From a virus, in the IMG/VR virus record IMGVR_UViG_3300045993_000716, positions 1-41,980 of that record: 41,980 bases of DNA. One strand, given 5' to 3'. Of the stretch, positions 6,096 to 13,176 are shown one piece after another (position 1 is the stretch's first letter; every line of letters begins with the position of its first letter). A program made the translations under genes and the position numbers. The notes under the pieces are model-generated. The model did not search any database. It saw nothing but the letters and a program-made list of their open reading frames with translations, and was not told where the DNA came from.

Positions 6096-7583
6096 TCAAG
6101 CAGCTTGCCGATGCGAGAGCCAGAAGGGTGGTACGGGTGAAACAACGCCCATCGGGCACCCCATAGCACCCCCAATCAACCACGAAACCGCTTCTTTCGG
6201 CTGCTGTGCCACGATCTCATGCGGCGCAATCCAGAATACCGCGAACAACTCACGCAGTAACGCCCGTTGCTCAACCAGCGTTGCGTTATCGATCAAGAGC
6301 GCAAACTGATCGAGCATCTGTGTAGCCTGTGCGGCACTCCATCCAACGATGGGCGCAGGTTGGCTCGCCTCCTGCAGGCGGGTTTTCAATCGGGCGCGTT
6401 CGCGGTCGTACACATCCTTGCTCAGATCGCCATCGGCATACACCAAGGCCAGCCGCTCAAGTTGCCGCCGAATCGCATCAGGATCGGCGCTTGTGCGCGG
6501 CGTCGGTTCGGGCTGCATCAGGCGTTCCGCTTCCAGCAATACAGCAGCACGCCAGGCCGAGGGCAAGATCAACGCTCGGGCCACATCCAGCGCCTGGGCT
6601 TCGATGATCTCGGCACGCACGAACCCGGCCTGACACGTCCGATGATCGCGCCCGGCACAACGGTAGTAGGCGTTGTGGGCGCTATCGTGCAGCCACATCG
6701 GCGCATCACAGGCCGCACAGCGTACTAAGCCCGACAGCAGCCGTCCTGGGCGCTGCCCATCGCCGCGCACACTCACCACGCCATTCGCGGTGGTCCGCTC
6801 GTGCAGCAGTGTTTGGCAGCGCTCCCAGGTTACTTGATCGACGAGGGCTGGGTGATTGCCAGGGGCCAACACTTCCTTACAGCGCACCATGCCGAGATAG
6901 GCCGGATTGCGCAAAATCGTGCGAATATTCTCTCGCCCAAACCGCCCGCGCAACCCACTTCGCCAATCGTGCGTGGTCAGACCCTCGGCGTTCAGCGCAT
7001 CGGCCAGTGAGCGAAACGAATGCACGCCACTGGCGTACAGGGCAAACAGGCGCTGCACGGTTGGCGCGTCGGTATTCGGGATCAGCGTGCGCTCACTGCG
7101 ATCATAGCCGTAGGGTGTTGGCCCCACCCAATTCCCAGCCCGGGCTTTGCCGCGCAGCCCCTTCATCGTCTCGGCGGAGAGATTACGGCTATAGTATTCG
7201 GCAAAGCTGCCGAGATTGGCCAACATCATACGGCCGGCCGGGGTCGTGAAGTCGATTTGCTCACTCACGCTCACGAACGCACACCGTTGCGCTTCCAGAT
7301 CCTCTACCGTACTGATCAGCAGTTTCAGCCGCCGAAAGAAGCGATCCAGCTTATGCACAATCAGCGCCTGATAGCGCCGATTGCGAATGTCGTTCAGCAG
7401 CCGCGAGAGGGCCGGGCGCGTCTCTTCACTGAATGCGCTGATTCCCTCATCGGCATAGATCTCGCCCACCTCCCAGCCCCGCGATTGCACATAGGCGATG
7501 CAGGCGCGCTTCTGCTCATCGAGGCTGTAGCCCTCGTCGGCCTGCTCGTCGGTGGAGACTCGGATGTAGATCGCTGCGCGCAT
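6096..7583 (-). CDS. Large serine recombinase (phage integrase)
   Basis: This 495-residue protein starts MRAAIYIRVSTDEQADEG, with the catalytic serine at position 10. Residues 1-150 are the resolvase-type catalytic domain with the conserved LDRFFRR region. Residues about 155-260 are the recombinase domain (GPTPYGYDR, GRENIRTILRNPAYLG). A zinc ribbon follows (VRCAACDAPMWL... YYRCAGRDHRTC) and then a coiled-coil near residues 365-420, as in large serine integrases such as those of phiC31 and Bxb1. AGGAA precedes the ATG. It should catalyse attP x attB integration and, with a directionality factor, excision. I could not identify attP. Its gene is inside the leftward arm with a terminator behind it. 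Confidence 0.95.
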   Translation of the reverse strand: MRAAIYIRVSTDEQADEGYSLDEQKRACIAYVQSRGWEVGEIYADEGISAFSEETRPALSRLLNDIRNRRYQALIVHKLDRFFRRLKLLISTVEDLEAQRCAFVSVSEQIDFTTPAGRMMLANLGSFAEYYSRNLSAETMKGLRGKARAGNWVGPTPYGYDRSERTLIPNTDAPTVQRLFALYASGVHSFRSLADALNAEGLTTHDWRSGLRGRFGRENIRTILRNPAYLGMVRCKEVLAPGNHPALVDQVTWERCQTLLHERTTANGVVSVRGDGQRPGRLLSGLVRCAACDAPMWLHDSAHNAYYRCAGRDHRTCQAGFVRAEIIEAQALDVARALILPSAWRAAVLLEAERLMQPEPTPRTSADPDAIRRQLERLALVYADGDLSKDVYDRERARLKTRLQEASQPAPIVGWSAAQATQMLDQFALLIDNATLVEQRALLRELFAVFWIAPHEIVAQQPKEAVSWLIGGAMGCPMGVVSPVPPFWLSHRQAA

Positions 7584-7604
7584 CGTACGGTTCCTGTTCA
7601 GATC

Positions 7605-8399
7605 TTAATCTCGCTCCAACGATACCCGGAGCGCGGCGATTGCCTCATCCACGGTTCGTGCGTTTGTTGACAGGCTATAGATTGCATCATCGGGATCGCC
7701 GGTGAGCTCGTAGATACCTTCGCTGGCGGGTACGGGGATTGGCTTGCTCATCTCAATATTGGCACGATAATATACTTGCTTGCCGAACCAGCGTGGGCGG
7801 GTGTAGGAATGTTCTGTGAACGCAATCGTGAGCGGGTAGGTAACGCCATTATGTACGATTTCGGCGCTTGCCGTTCCGAGTTCGCGCTTAGCGATCTTCA
7901 TTTCGCCAAGCACCCGATCCACGACATGCCACACGGGCTGGCGCACACACGAACGCGGATCGCGCCAATTTGCGCGACTATCCCATTCGTCGGGTGTACT
8001 CCATAGGCTCCACCAGATACTGCCATCAAAGATCCGCAGTCCAAGCTGGTGTTCTTCCGGGTAGGATCGGCCTGGCACGCGAGGCTGCAAGCGATCTGGT
8101 AAGACGCCTTCTGCTCCAACATGCAGCCGCACGCCGAACGCGCCAAGGCTGAGAAGTATCCCATCAGCGCCATCGCCATCGCCAACCGTTAGCAGCGCGG
8201 TTGATTCGTAACGAGCGGCGCGATTAACCACGAATTGATAGTTCAACTCTATAACCTTGCGCCCATCAGTATCTGGATTGCCGCGATAGAGATAGAGCCA
8301 GCCACGAACGTTGATCGATGTGCGATTATCGTTATCTTCACGCTTCAGATCTTGCCCGTGCGTGTGCCAGTACCAGTTGCCAATGTGACGGATATTCAT
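7605..8399 (-). CDS. Conserved-looking hypothetical phage protein, 264 residues
   Basis: The product begins NIRHIGNWYWHTHGQDLKRE and is rich in Trp and Tyr with many short strands, suggesting a beta-rich cytosolic protein. The C-terminal 40 residues are acidic and helical. I do not recognise a named family. Its ATG overlaps the stop of the 45-residue gene upstream (ATGA), placing it at the end of a coupled chain that starts with nuclease genes. Confidence 0.65.
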   Translation of the reverse strand: MNIRHIGNWYWHTHGQDLKREDNDNRTSINVRGWLYLYRGNPDTDGRKVIELNYQFVVNRAARYESTALLTVGDGDGADGILLSLGAFGVRLHVGAEGVLPDRLQPRVPGRSYPEEHQLGLRIFDGSIWWSLWSTPDEWDSRANWRDPRSCVRQPVWHVVDRVLGEMKIAKRELGTASAEIVHNGVTYPLTIAFTEHSYTRPRWFGKQVYYRANIEMSKPIPVPASEGIYELTGDPDDAIYSLSTNARTVDEAIAALRVSLERD

Positions 8400-8533
8400 G
8401 CTGCCTCTTTTCGTGATTGTACCACTTGCTCACGTAATTGCCGTACCAGCATCTGCGCCAACAGTGCGGCCAATCCGGGCGGGATCGGGGCGACGTTGGG
8501 CGGCAGTAGGGTCAGTTTGGGCGGGTTGCTCAT
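8396..8533 (-). CDS. Small 45-residue hypothetical protein
   Basis: This short gene is linked by ATGA overlaps at both ends: its ATG (8533-8531) overlaps the stop of the Zn/HTH gene (8530), and its TGA overlaps the ATG at 8399. The product starts MSNPPKLTLLPPNVAPIPPG and continues with an amphipathic helix (LAALLAQMLVRQLREQVVQ). The exact double overlap and protein-like composition support it. Function unknown. Confidence 0.6.
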   Translation of the reverse strand: MSNPPKLTLLPPNVAPIPPGLAALLAQMLVRQLREQVVQSRKEAA

Positions 8534-9156
8534 ACCGTCGCTCGTTTCTTCCGCCCACGCGGAGCCATCGTCAGCGTAATCGTAGTGGCGGTTTCTGCTA
8601 CCCGCCCATCATTCAGTGCTCGTTGATAGGTGGTCGGAGCGACACCAAAATAGCGCGCCAAGCTGCGTGGCGTGGTCTCCCAGCGTGGTTTGGGCTTCGT
8701 GAGGGCGGGTGGTAGGGTCGGAGCCTGACGCTTGCGCTTCGGGTTGCGCATCCATTGTGGGCGATTGATCGCCACGGTCGGATCAACCCACCAATTGCAC
8801 CCCACCCGACAAGCCGCCGGATGCATCCCCGCTCGTAGCCAGACTCGCACGGTCACATGCGCCACACCAAACTGCTGTGCGTACTGCTTACACGGCACCC
8901 AGCCAGCAGGCGGCGTGGGGGCGTGGCGGGCACGTTGGGCCACGGTAAGGCGGCAGCGGTAACACTTGCGACTATGGGCGGCATAGTCGTAGTTGGGCAC
9001 CACGCGCTTACAGGTGTTGCACCAGCAGCGCTTGGAGAGCTTGAGGCTGTCGGCATGGTCAACACACAGCGAGCCGACGCCCCGACGCGGGCCGGATGGT
9101 TTGCCGCCTGCCTTGCACAGTGGGCAATGCCAGAGATGGGTAGGCGTAGGGGCCAT
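8530..9156 (-). CDS. Zinc-binding protein with two helix-turn-helix segments
   Basis: The start is the ATG at 9156, overlapping the exonuclease stop as TGATG, giving 208 residues. The first 70 residues hold several Cys pairs (CPLCKAGG, CWCNTCKR, KCYRCR) and His, as in stacked zinc ribbons. Two HTH-like elements follow: QYAQQFGVAHVTVRVWLRAG and SLARYFGVAPTTYQRAL. The C-terminus is basic (GRKKR). DNA binding is very likely. No named family was recognised. Its place in the nuclease operon suggests a role in replication or regulation. Confidence 0.65.
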   Translation of the reverse strand: MAPTPTHLWHCPLCKAGGKPSGPRRGVGSLCVDHADSLKLSKRCWCNTCKRVVPNYDYAAHSRKCYRCRLTVAQRARHAPTPPAGWVPCKQYAQQFGVAHVTVRVWLRAGMHPAACRVGCNWWVDPTVAINRPQWMRNPKRKRQAPTLPPALTKPKPRWETTPRSLARYFGVAPTTYQRALNDGRVAETATTITLTMAPRGRKKRATV

Positions 9157-9707
9157 CACGCACCCGCCATCTGCTTCAGCACGGCCAACGTCGCCAAACA
9201 ATCCCCCAACGCACTATGATCGCCACTTGGCAGCTTCTGCCAACGATAATTGCCGTGGTAGTTGTTCCAATCGCCAACATAGGCGCTGTAGCGCTGCATG
9301 GCGCACGTGAATCCGCTCAGGCTATAGTCGAAGAGGAAGCCAGCGAGCGCGCAGCTTTGCCCGAGCAGGCGGGTATCGTAGTTGGCGTTGTAAATCACAA
9401 CCGTTCGTTCGGCGAGAATGCTACGAATCGCAGGCCAGAGGTCTGCCCACAGCGGCGCAACTTGCACCCGATCTGCCGTGATACCGTGGATATTGCTGGC
9501 GGCCAACGGAATCGCGCCAATCGGCTGCACCAGGCAATCGAGGATCGTGCGGCCCGCCATGTCGATGATGGCGATCTGGACAATCTCCGCATCCGATCCG
9601 AGGCCGGTGGTCTCTGTGTCCAATATCAGTGCATCGCTTTGAAGCATGCGGCGTGCCCAATCAATCGCATCTTGGCGATCCTGCTCGTGCATCGTTTCCT
9701 CAATCAT
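9156..9707 (-). CDS. DnaQ-like 3'-5' exonuclease (DEDDh)
   Basis: The ATG at 9707 overlaps the VRR-NUC stop (TGATG), giving 183 residues. The DEDDh motifs are in order: ILDTETTG (Exo I), IYNANYDTRLL (Exo II, with the Asp) and HSALGDCLAT (Exo III, with His and Asp). Proteins of this type remove 3' nucleotides, as in the DNA polymerase III epsilon subunit, or act as stand-alone exonucleases in phages. No DNA polymerase was found in the window, so it may work with the host replisome or in recombination beside the RecT-like protein. Confidence 0.9.
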   Translation of the reverse strand: MIEETMHEQDRQDAIDWARRMLQSDALILDTETTGLGSDAEIVQIAIIDMAGRTILDCLVQPIGAIPLAASNIHGITADRVQVAPLWADLWPAIRSILAERTVVIYNANYDTRLLGQSCALAGFLFDYSLSGFTCAMQRYSAYVGDWNNYHGNYRWQKLPSGDHSALGDCLATLAVLKQMAGA

Positions 9708-10147
9708 CACGCCAACCCCATTTCTGCTTCTGTTCGACCGAGATACCAACAGATGCGCTGCGCTGCTGCCGTCCAGCCTTTGCACGGTTGTGCCCACCAG
9801 TGCGCTTCCGTCAGCCGCTTCAGCCACGCATCCTGAAGATCGCTGGTGGTGTTGTCGCCTACCTTCAGTTCAATCGCCAAGCCAATATAGCTCCGCGCCG
9901 CAATCGGCAACCACACATCCGGCACGCCAGGCCGCACCCCCATCGCCTTCAGCCGCACCCCAACGGCCTTTTCGCGCAATTCGCCGTTGGGCACGTGAAA
10001 GGCTAGTTCAAGGCGCGGCTCACGGGGGATACAGATGTCAATCCATTCAAACAGCGCGATCTGCTCACTGGCCTCCGTGGGCGCATAGCGGGCAACCCTG
10101 GGGCGCTTGAGCAGGGCGAGGTATTCGTCGGGGGTCAGTTCGATCAT
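9707..10147 (-). CDS. VRR-NUC domain nuclease
   Basis: This 146-residue protein has SEQIALFEWI, then FHVPNGELR, then RLKAMGVRPGVPDVWLPIA and IGLAIELKVGDN. The E...PDV...E-x-K arrangement is the PD-(D/E)xK core of stand-alone phage VRR-NUC nucleases. These may cut branched DNA such as Holliday junctions. The gene is coupled to the exonuclease downstream and to the gene at 10144 (ATGA). Confidence 0.9.
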   Translation of the reverse strand: MIELTPDEYLALLKRPRVARYAPTEASEQIALFEWIDICIPREPRLELAFHVPNGELREKAVGVRLKAMGVRPGVPDVWLPIAARSYIGLAIELKVGDNTTSDLQDAWLKRLTEAHWWAQPCKGWTAAAQRICWYLGRTEAEMGLA

Positions 10148-10410
10148 GGCACGCGCTCCAATCGCAACGCCCGATCCATCGGGGTCAGTTTCACAATGCC
10201 CAGATCGTCAAGCTCCATCGTCTCGCCTGGTTCAAAGGTCACATCGGCCTTAATCGCCTGCTTGCCGTGCAACGTCTTGGCTTCGTCAGATAACGTGACT
10301 TTGCGGAGCGTGTATTCGTAGTCGTCACACAACTCCGAGATGCGATCCAAAATGGCATCGCGCTCTTTCGGGCTTGGCGTCTCAATCGTGAAGGTGATTT
10401 TGTAGGCCAT
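10144..10410 (-). CDS. Hypothetical protein upstream of the VRR-NUC gene
   Basis: An 88-residue acidic protein with an alpha/beta look: KITFTIETPSPKERDAILDR is followed by an acidic helix and strands. I do not recognise the family. AGAAAG precedes the ATG. A small hairpin (10424-10429/10435-10440, GTTCTC/GAGAAC) lies just upstream between this gene and the previous one. Confidence 0.6.
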   Translation of the reverse strand: MAYKITFTIETPSPKERDAILDRISELCDDYEYTLRKVTLSDEAKTLHGKQAIKADVTFEPGETMELDDLGIVKLTPMDRALRLERVP

Positions 10411-10440
10411 GTCGGTTCTTTCTGTTCTCGGTCGGAGAAC

Positions 10441-10848
10441 CTATCCGCGAATCGACACGCCTGCATTCCAGGCGTTCAGGCGGTCGTGGTCGGCTCGTTC
10501 CATCGCTGTCATGCGACGTTGGCAGGCATCACGAAACGCTATCAGTGCGGATGCGTCGTAACGCTCAAACCCTTCTATGGTGTCATCGTCCTCAAACGGA
10601 TCGTATGTTTCATCAAGTCGATCAACCCAGCGCTCGAACTCACGATCTGACACAGCGCGGGTATAGCGCAGTCGCTCATTTGCTACCCATGCCACCGCCG
10701 CTTTCAGTTGTGCGTAGTCGGCTGGGTCAACGGGTAACGGCGTCTCATCGTCCGTTACCCACTCAAACGATTGAATAATCTCGTGATCGGTTTCAAGAAG
10801 GTCAACCCCTTTGGCTAGTGCGTTCAGCACATCATTTATGGTCGTCAC
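10441..10848 (-). CDS. Hypothetical acidic protein
   Basis: A 135-residue protein that starts at a GTG overlapping the upstream stop (GTGA). It is very acidic (for example DETYDPFEDDDTIEGFE) and mostly helical, with aromatic residues spread through the middle. Acidic phage proteins of this size sometimes mimic DNA, but nothing specific supports that here. Family unknown. Confidence 0.55.
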   Translation of the reverse strand: MTTINDVLNALAKGVDLLETDHEIIQSFEWVTDDETPLPVDPADYAQLKAAVAWVANERLRYTRAVSDREFERWVDRLDETYDPFEDDDTIEGFERYDASALIAFRDACQRRMTAMERADHDRLNAWNAGVSIRG

Positions 10849-12377
10849 TGCGTCACCACGCCATCCAGCCGCTTCACCAGCGCCTGATAGTTGGCATCTG
10901 TCATCAGATCTGAAGCAGAGGTCAGGACAGCTTCCACCGCCTTATCAAACACGGTCGGCAGCCCATCGATCCGCTCTAAGCAACTCAGCAGATCGCCGCA
11001 CAGTTGGCGCACCTGCTGGCGGGCTTTGGCCGTGCTGAGGTCGTAGCCGCCAACCGAGAGGCGAGTCTGATAGTTACGTGCGGTTTCGATTTCTTGATTG
11101 CGTGCTGGTTCAGCGGCAACGATGGCGGCATAGTCGTGCTTTGTCACCGGATCGGCAGCCAGGGCGTCGCCATTGGCCAAAATGCGCCGCCATGTGTCGG
11201 CGTTGTATTCGCCCTTTTTGCCGTTGCGCTCAAAGCGGAAGAGCGTTTCGCCGTAATCGGTGAGGTACACGGTTTTGAATGCCCAGCCATGCACTAGCAG
11301 CGCAGCCTTCTCAGCATCGGAGAGTGCGCCGCTCTCGGGCATGGGCGGCATGGCGACAGGAGCAGCTGGGGTTGGCGGCTGCACTCCGGCCTCGTACCAC
11401 AGCGCGTTCTCGGTTTCTTCGTCGGGATTGAGCATCTCGCCATTGCGCTCAAATTCGTCGCCATCCCACTCCCACCCGGCCAGCCAGAGCGCATCAAAGA
11501 GATCGTCGGGGATATTGGGCATGTCGTATTCCGTCATGGCCCGATAGGCGCGCAACGCCAACTGGTTCAGCGTGTGCGCCGCAACGACCGAAAAACGGCC
11601 ATGGAGCGCGGTATAGGCATGCACATCCGTGCGACCAATCGAGGCGGCATCAACCGTCACTTGCCACGCATGGGTGGTCAACAGATCGAGTGCGCGGTTG
11701 GCAGCCGTGGCCTCGGCAATCAGCGCCGCGGCATCGCTTCCGCGTAGGGCGTAGCCGGTGGCACGGTGGCGCATGGCCACCATCGGGTAATCGTGCCAGA
11801 TCAGCCAGCCGGGCACGTCGGGAAGTGGCGGCAGTTCGGCAGATTCAATGGCCTCACGAATGCTGCTGATGGCGCTGTACTGGGCTTTGCTGCCGTTGGC
11901 ATACGTGATCACATAGAACGGCGCATTCCAGGAGATGTCGAGGCCGAGACGTTTCCCGCGCTCAATCCATTGGTTCAGGTGCGGATCGGGCTGGAGGGCT
12001 GCTTGTATGGCCTTGGCGGTCGGTTGGCCGTTCGTGGCCACGCTGGCAGCATCAAACGCGGCTTTGGCCTGTTCGACTGGCACGTTCTTCAGTGCCCGGC
12101 CTTGGCGCTCGTTTTGGATCGGGACGGTCTTGGCGATTACTGCCGAGTCGATCAACTGATAGCCACGCCGCTTCGAGATGGCGGGCCAGCGCTCGTGCAG
12201 GTAAGCCTCGAAGCTCTCGTGCGTGGCGCGATACAGGCGCTCGTCACGAATCGCCATCAGGGCGTTGCCGACTTCGACGAATACGGCTTGGCTCTGTTCG
12301 ATGATGGCCTCATGATCAAGCAACTCTTCTTGCTCACTCATCGTGAGGGTGGCGGGTTCTACTTGCATCGTTGTCAT
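10845..12377 (-). CDS. Large HTH protein with ParB/KorB-like N-terminus
   Basis: AGGAG lies 6 bases before the ATG at 12377. The 510-residue protein has an N-terminal segment (residues about 20-100) with VFVEVGNALMAIRDERLYR, then SFEAYLHERWPAISKRRGYQ and a following helix. This pattern is seen in many plasmid and phage proteins that carry a ParB/KorB-like HTH without the ParB nuclease domain. The rest is alpha/beta with two Trp-rich segments, including WLAGWEWDGDEFERNGE and VHGWAFKTVYLTDYGETLF. It should bind DNA. Whether it recognises the dispersed palindrome is an open and testable idea. Confidence 0.65.
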   Translation of the reverse strand: MTTMQVEPATLTMSEQEELLDHEAIIEQSQAVFVEVGNALMAIRDERLYRATHESFEAYLHERWPAISKRRGYQLIDSAVIAKTVPIQNERQGRALKNVPVEQAKAAFDAASVATNGQPTAKAIQAALQPDPHLNQWIERGKRLGLDISWNAPFYVITYANGSKAQYSAISSIREAIESAELPPLPDVPGWLIWHDYPMVAMRHRATGYALRGSDAAALIAEATAANRALDLLTTHAWQVTVDAASIGRTDVHAYTALHGRFSVVAAHTLNQLALRAYRAMTEYDMPNIPDDLFDALWLAGWEWDGDEFERNGEMLNPDEETENALWYEAGVQPPTPAAPVAMPPMPESGALSDAEKAALLVHGWAFKTVYLTDYGETLFRFERNGKKGEYNADTWRRILANGDALAADPVTKHDYAAIVAAEPARNQEIETARNYQTRLSVGGYDLSTAKARQQVRQLCGDLLSCLERIDGLPTVFDKAVEAVLTSASDLMTDANYQALVKRLDGVVTQ

Positions 12378-12386
12378 ATCTGGCTC

Positions 12387-12764
12387 CTATTCAGGGAACA
12401 ACTCTTCATCGGTATTGCGCGCCCCGGGCAGTAGGGCGAACTGGGCTTGCGTTTCCGGCACGACCGACCACCGATAGGCCACATACCGCCGCAGTCGCCC
12501 GCCCTCGTTGCGTTCGCCCTGGCCTTCTGCCGGAATGCGCTTCGCGTGGGCGGGAATACTGCAATGCTTCTGAAACGTCGCCAACTCAATCTCGCCTACT
12601 TCCACATCGCTCCGACTGAAGGTGACGGTCTGCACGCCGTTGCGCAGCCTGAGGGCGATGCGTGCGCCATTCCGTAGGGTGGTGGCGTGATCGTGCCTGG
12701 GCAGCGCCGTGGCGTCTTTGACGAGCTTGGCATAAATGGCTGATAGGTTGCTTTTGGTGGTCAT
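12387..12764 (-). CDS. Hypothetical protein
   Basis: The start is the ATG at 12764 or the GTG at 12767, both overlapping the upstream stop. The 125-residue protein has a strand-rich centre (ARIALRLRNGVQTVTFSRSD) and a region that looks helical after it. The family is not recognised. It lies between the ParB-like gene and the promoter-proximal gene of the same operon. Confidence 0.55.
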   Translation of the reverse strand: MTTKSNLSAIYAKLVKDATALPRHDHATTLRNGARIALRLRNGVQTVTFSRSDVEVGEIELATFQKHCSIPAHAKRIPAEGQGERNEGGRLRRYVAYRWSVVPETQAQFALLPGARNTDEELFPE

Positions 12765-13030
12765 CACTGCACCTGCTCAAACGGCGCTGGCATACCGATG
12801 ATGTTGCCACATTCCCAATCGCGCAGCCCCGGCACGCCCCACGCCTGTAACTCGGCATCGCCCCAGGTGCGATCCAGTTCTGGCCAGCGTCGGCAGCGCA
12901 GCGAGCGGGTGAAACCTTCGCGTTGCAGCAGCAGACCCTTGGCGATTGCAGCGGTTGGCGCATGGGCCAGCCAGTAGCAGCCGTCGTGATCGATTGCATA
13001 GGCTTTCATTGTTGGTTGGTGTTCTTGCAT
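12764..13030 (-). CDS. Hypothetical protein, first gene after the 13072-13101 promoter
   Basis: An 88-residue protein. The start could be the ATG at 13030 or the one at 13009 (KAYAIDHDGCYWLAHAP follows); neither has a strong binding site. It contains several Trp and Cys residues. No family was recognised. It opens the leftward run of genes that continues to 7605. Confidence 0.5.
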   Translation of the reverse strand: MQEHQPTMKAYAIDHDGCYWLAHAPTAAIAKGLLLQREGFTRSLRCRRWPELDRTWGDAELQAWGVPGLRDWECGNIIGMPAPFEQVQ

Positions 13031-13071
13031 CGTTCTATCCGGCTTCGTGTATCTCTAAACTACTACATGTA

Positions 13072-13101
13072 TATATAGGGGGGTATAGAGAGCGCTTCCA
13101 A
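13072..13101 (-). promoter_or_regulatory. Candidate leftward promoter
   Basis: On the minus strand TTGGAA (13101-13096) and TATATA (13077-13072) are 18 bases apart, 42 bases upstream of the ATG at 13030. The region is locally AT-rich, unlike its surroundings. Both hexamers are imperfect. Confidence 0.45.
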
Positions 13102-13156
13102 CAAACCAGAATCAGAGCTGTGTCTTGATAGTCCCACCCCAGGCGGGCCAAACACC

Positions 13157-13174
13157 GCTGATCCACGGATCAGC
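13157..13174. repeat. GATC palindrome downstream of the helicase gene
   Basis: GCTGATCCACGGATCAGC has perfect 8-bp arms and a 2-bp centre. It lies just past the helicase stop (13177). Its reverse complement recurs at 13199-13216. Confidence 0.8.
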
Positions 13175-13176
13175 GC

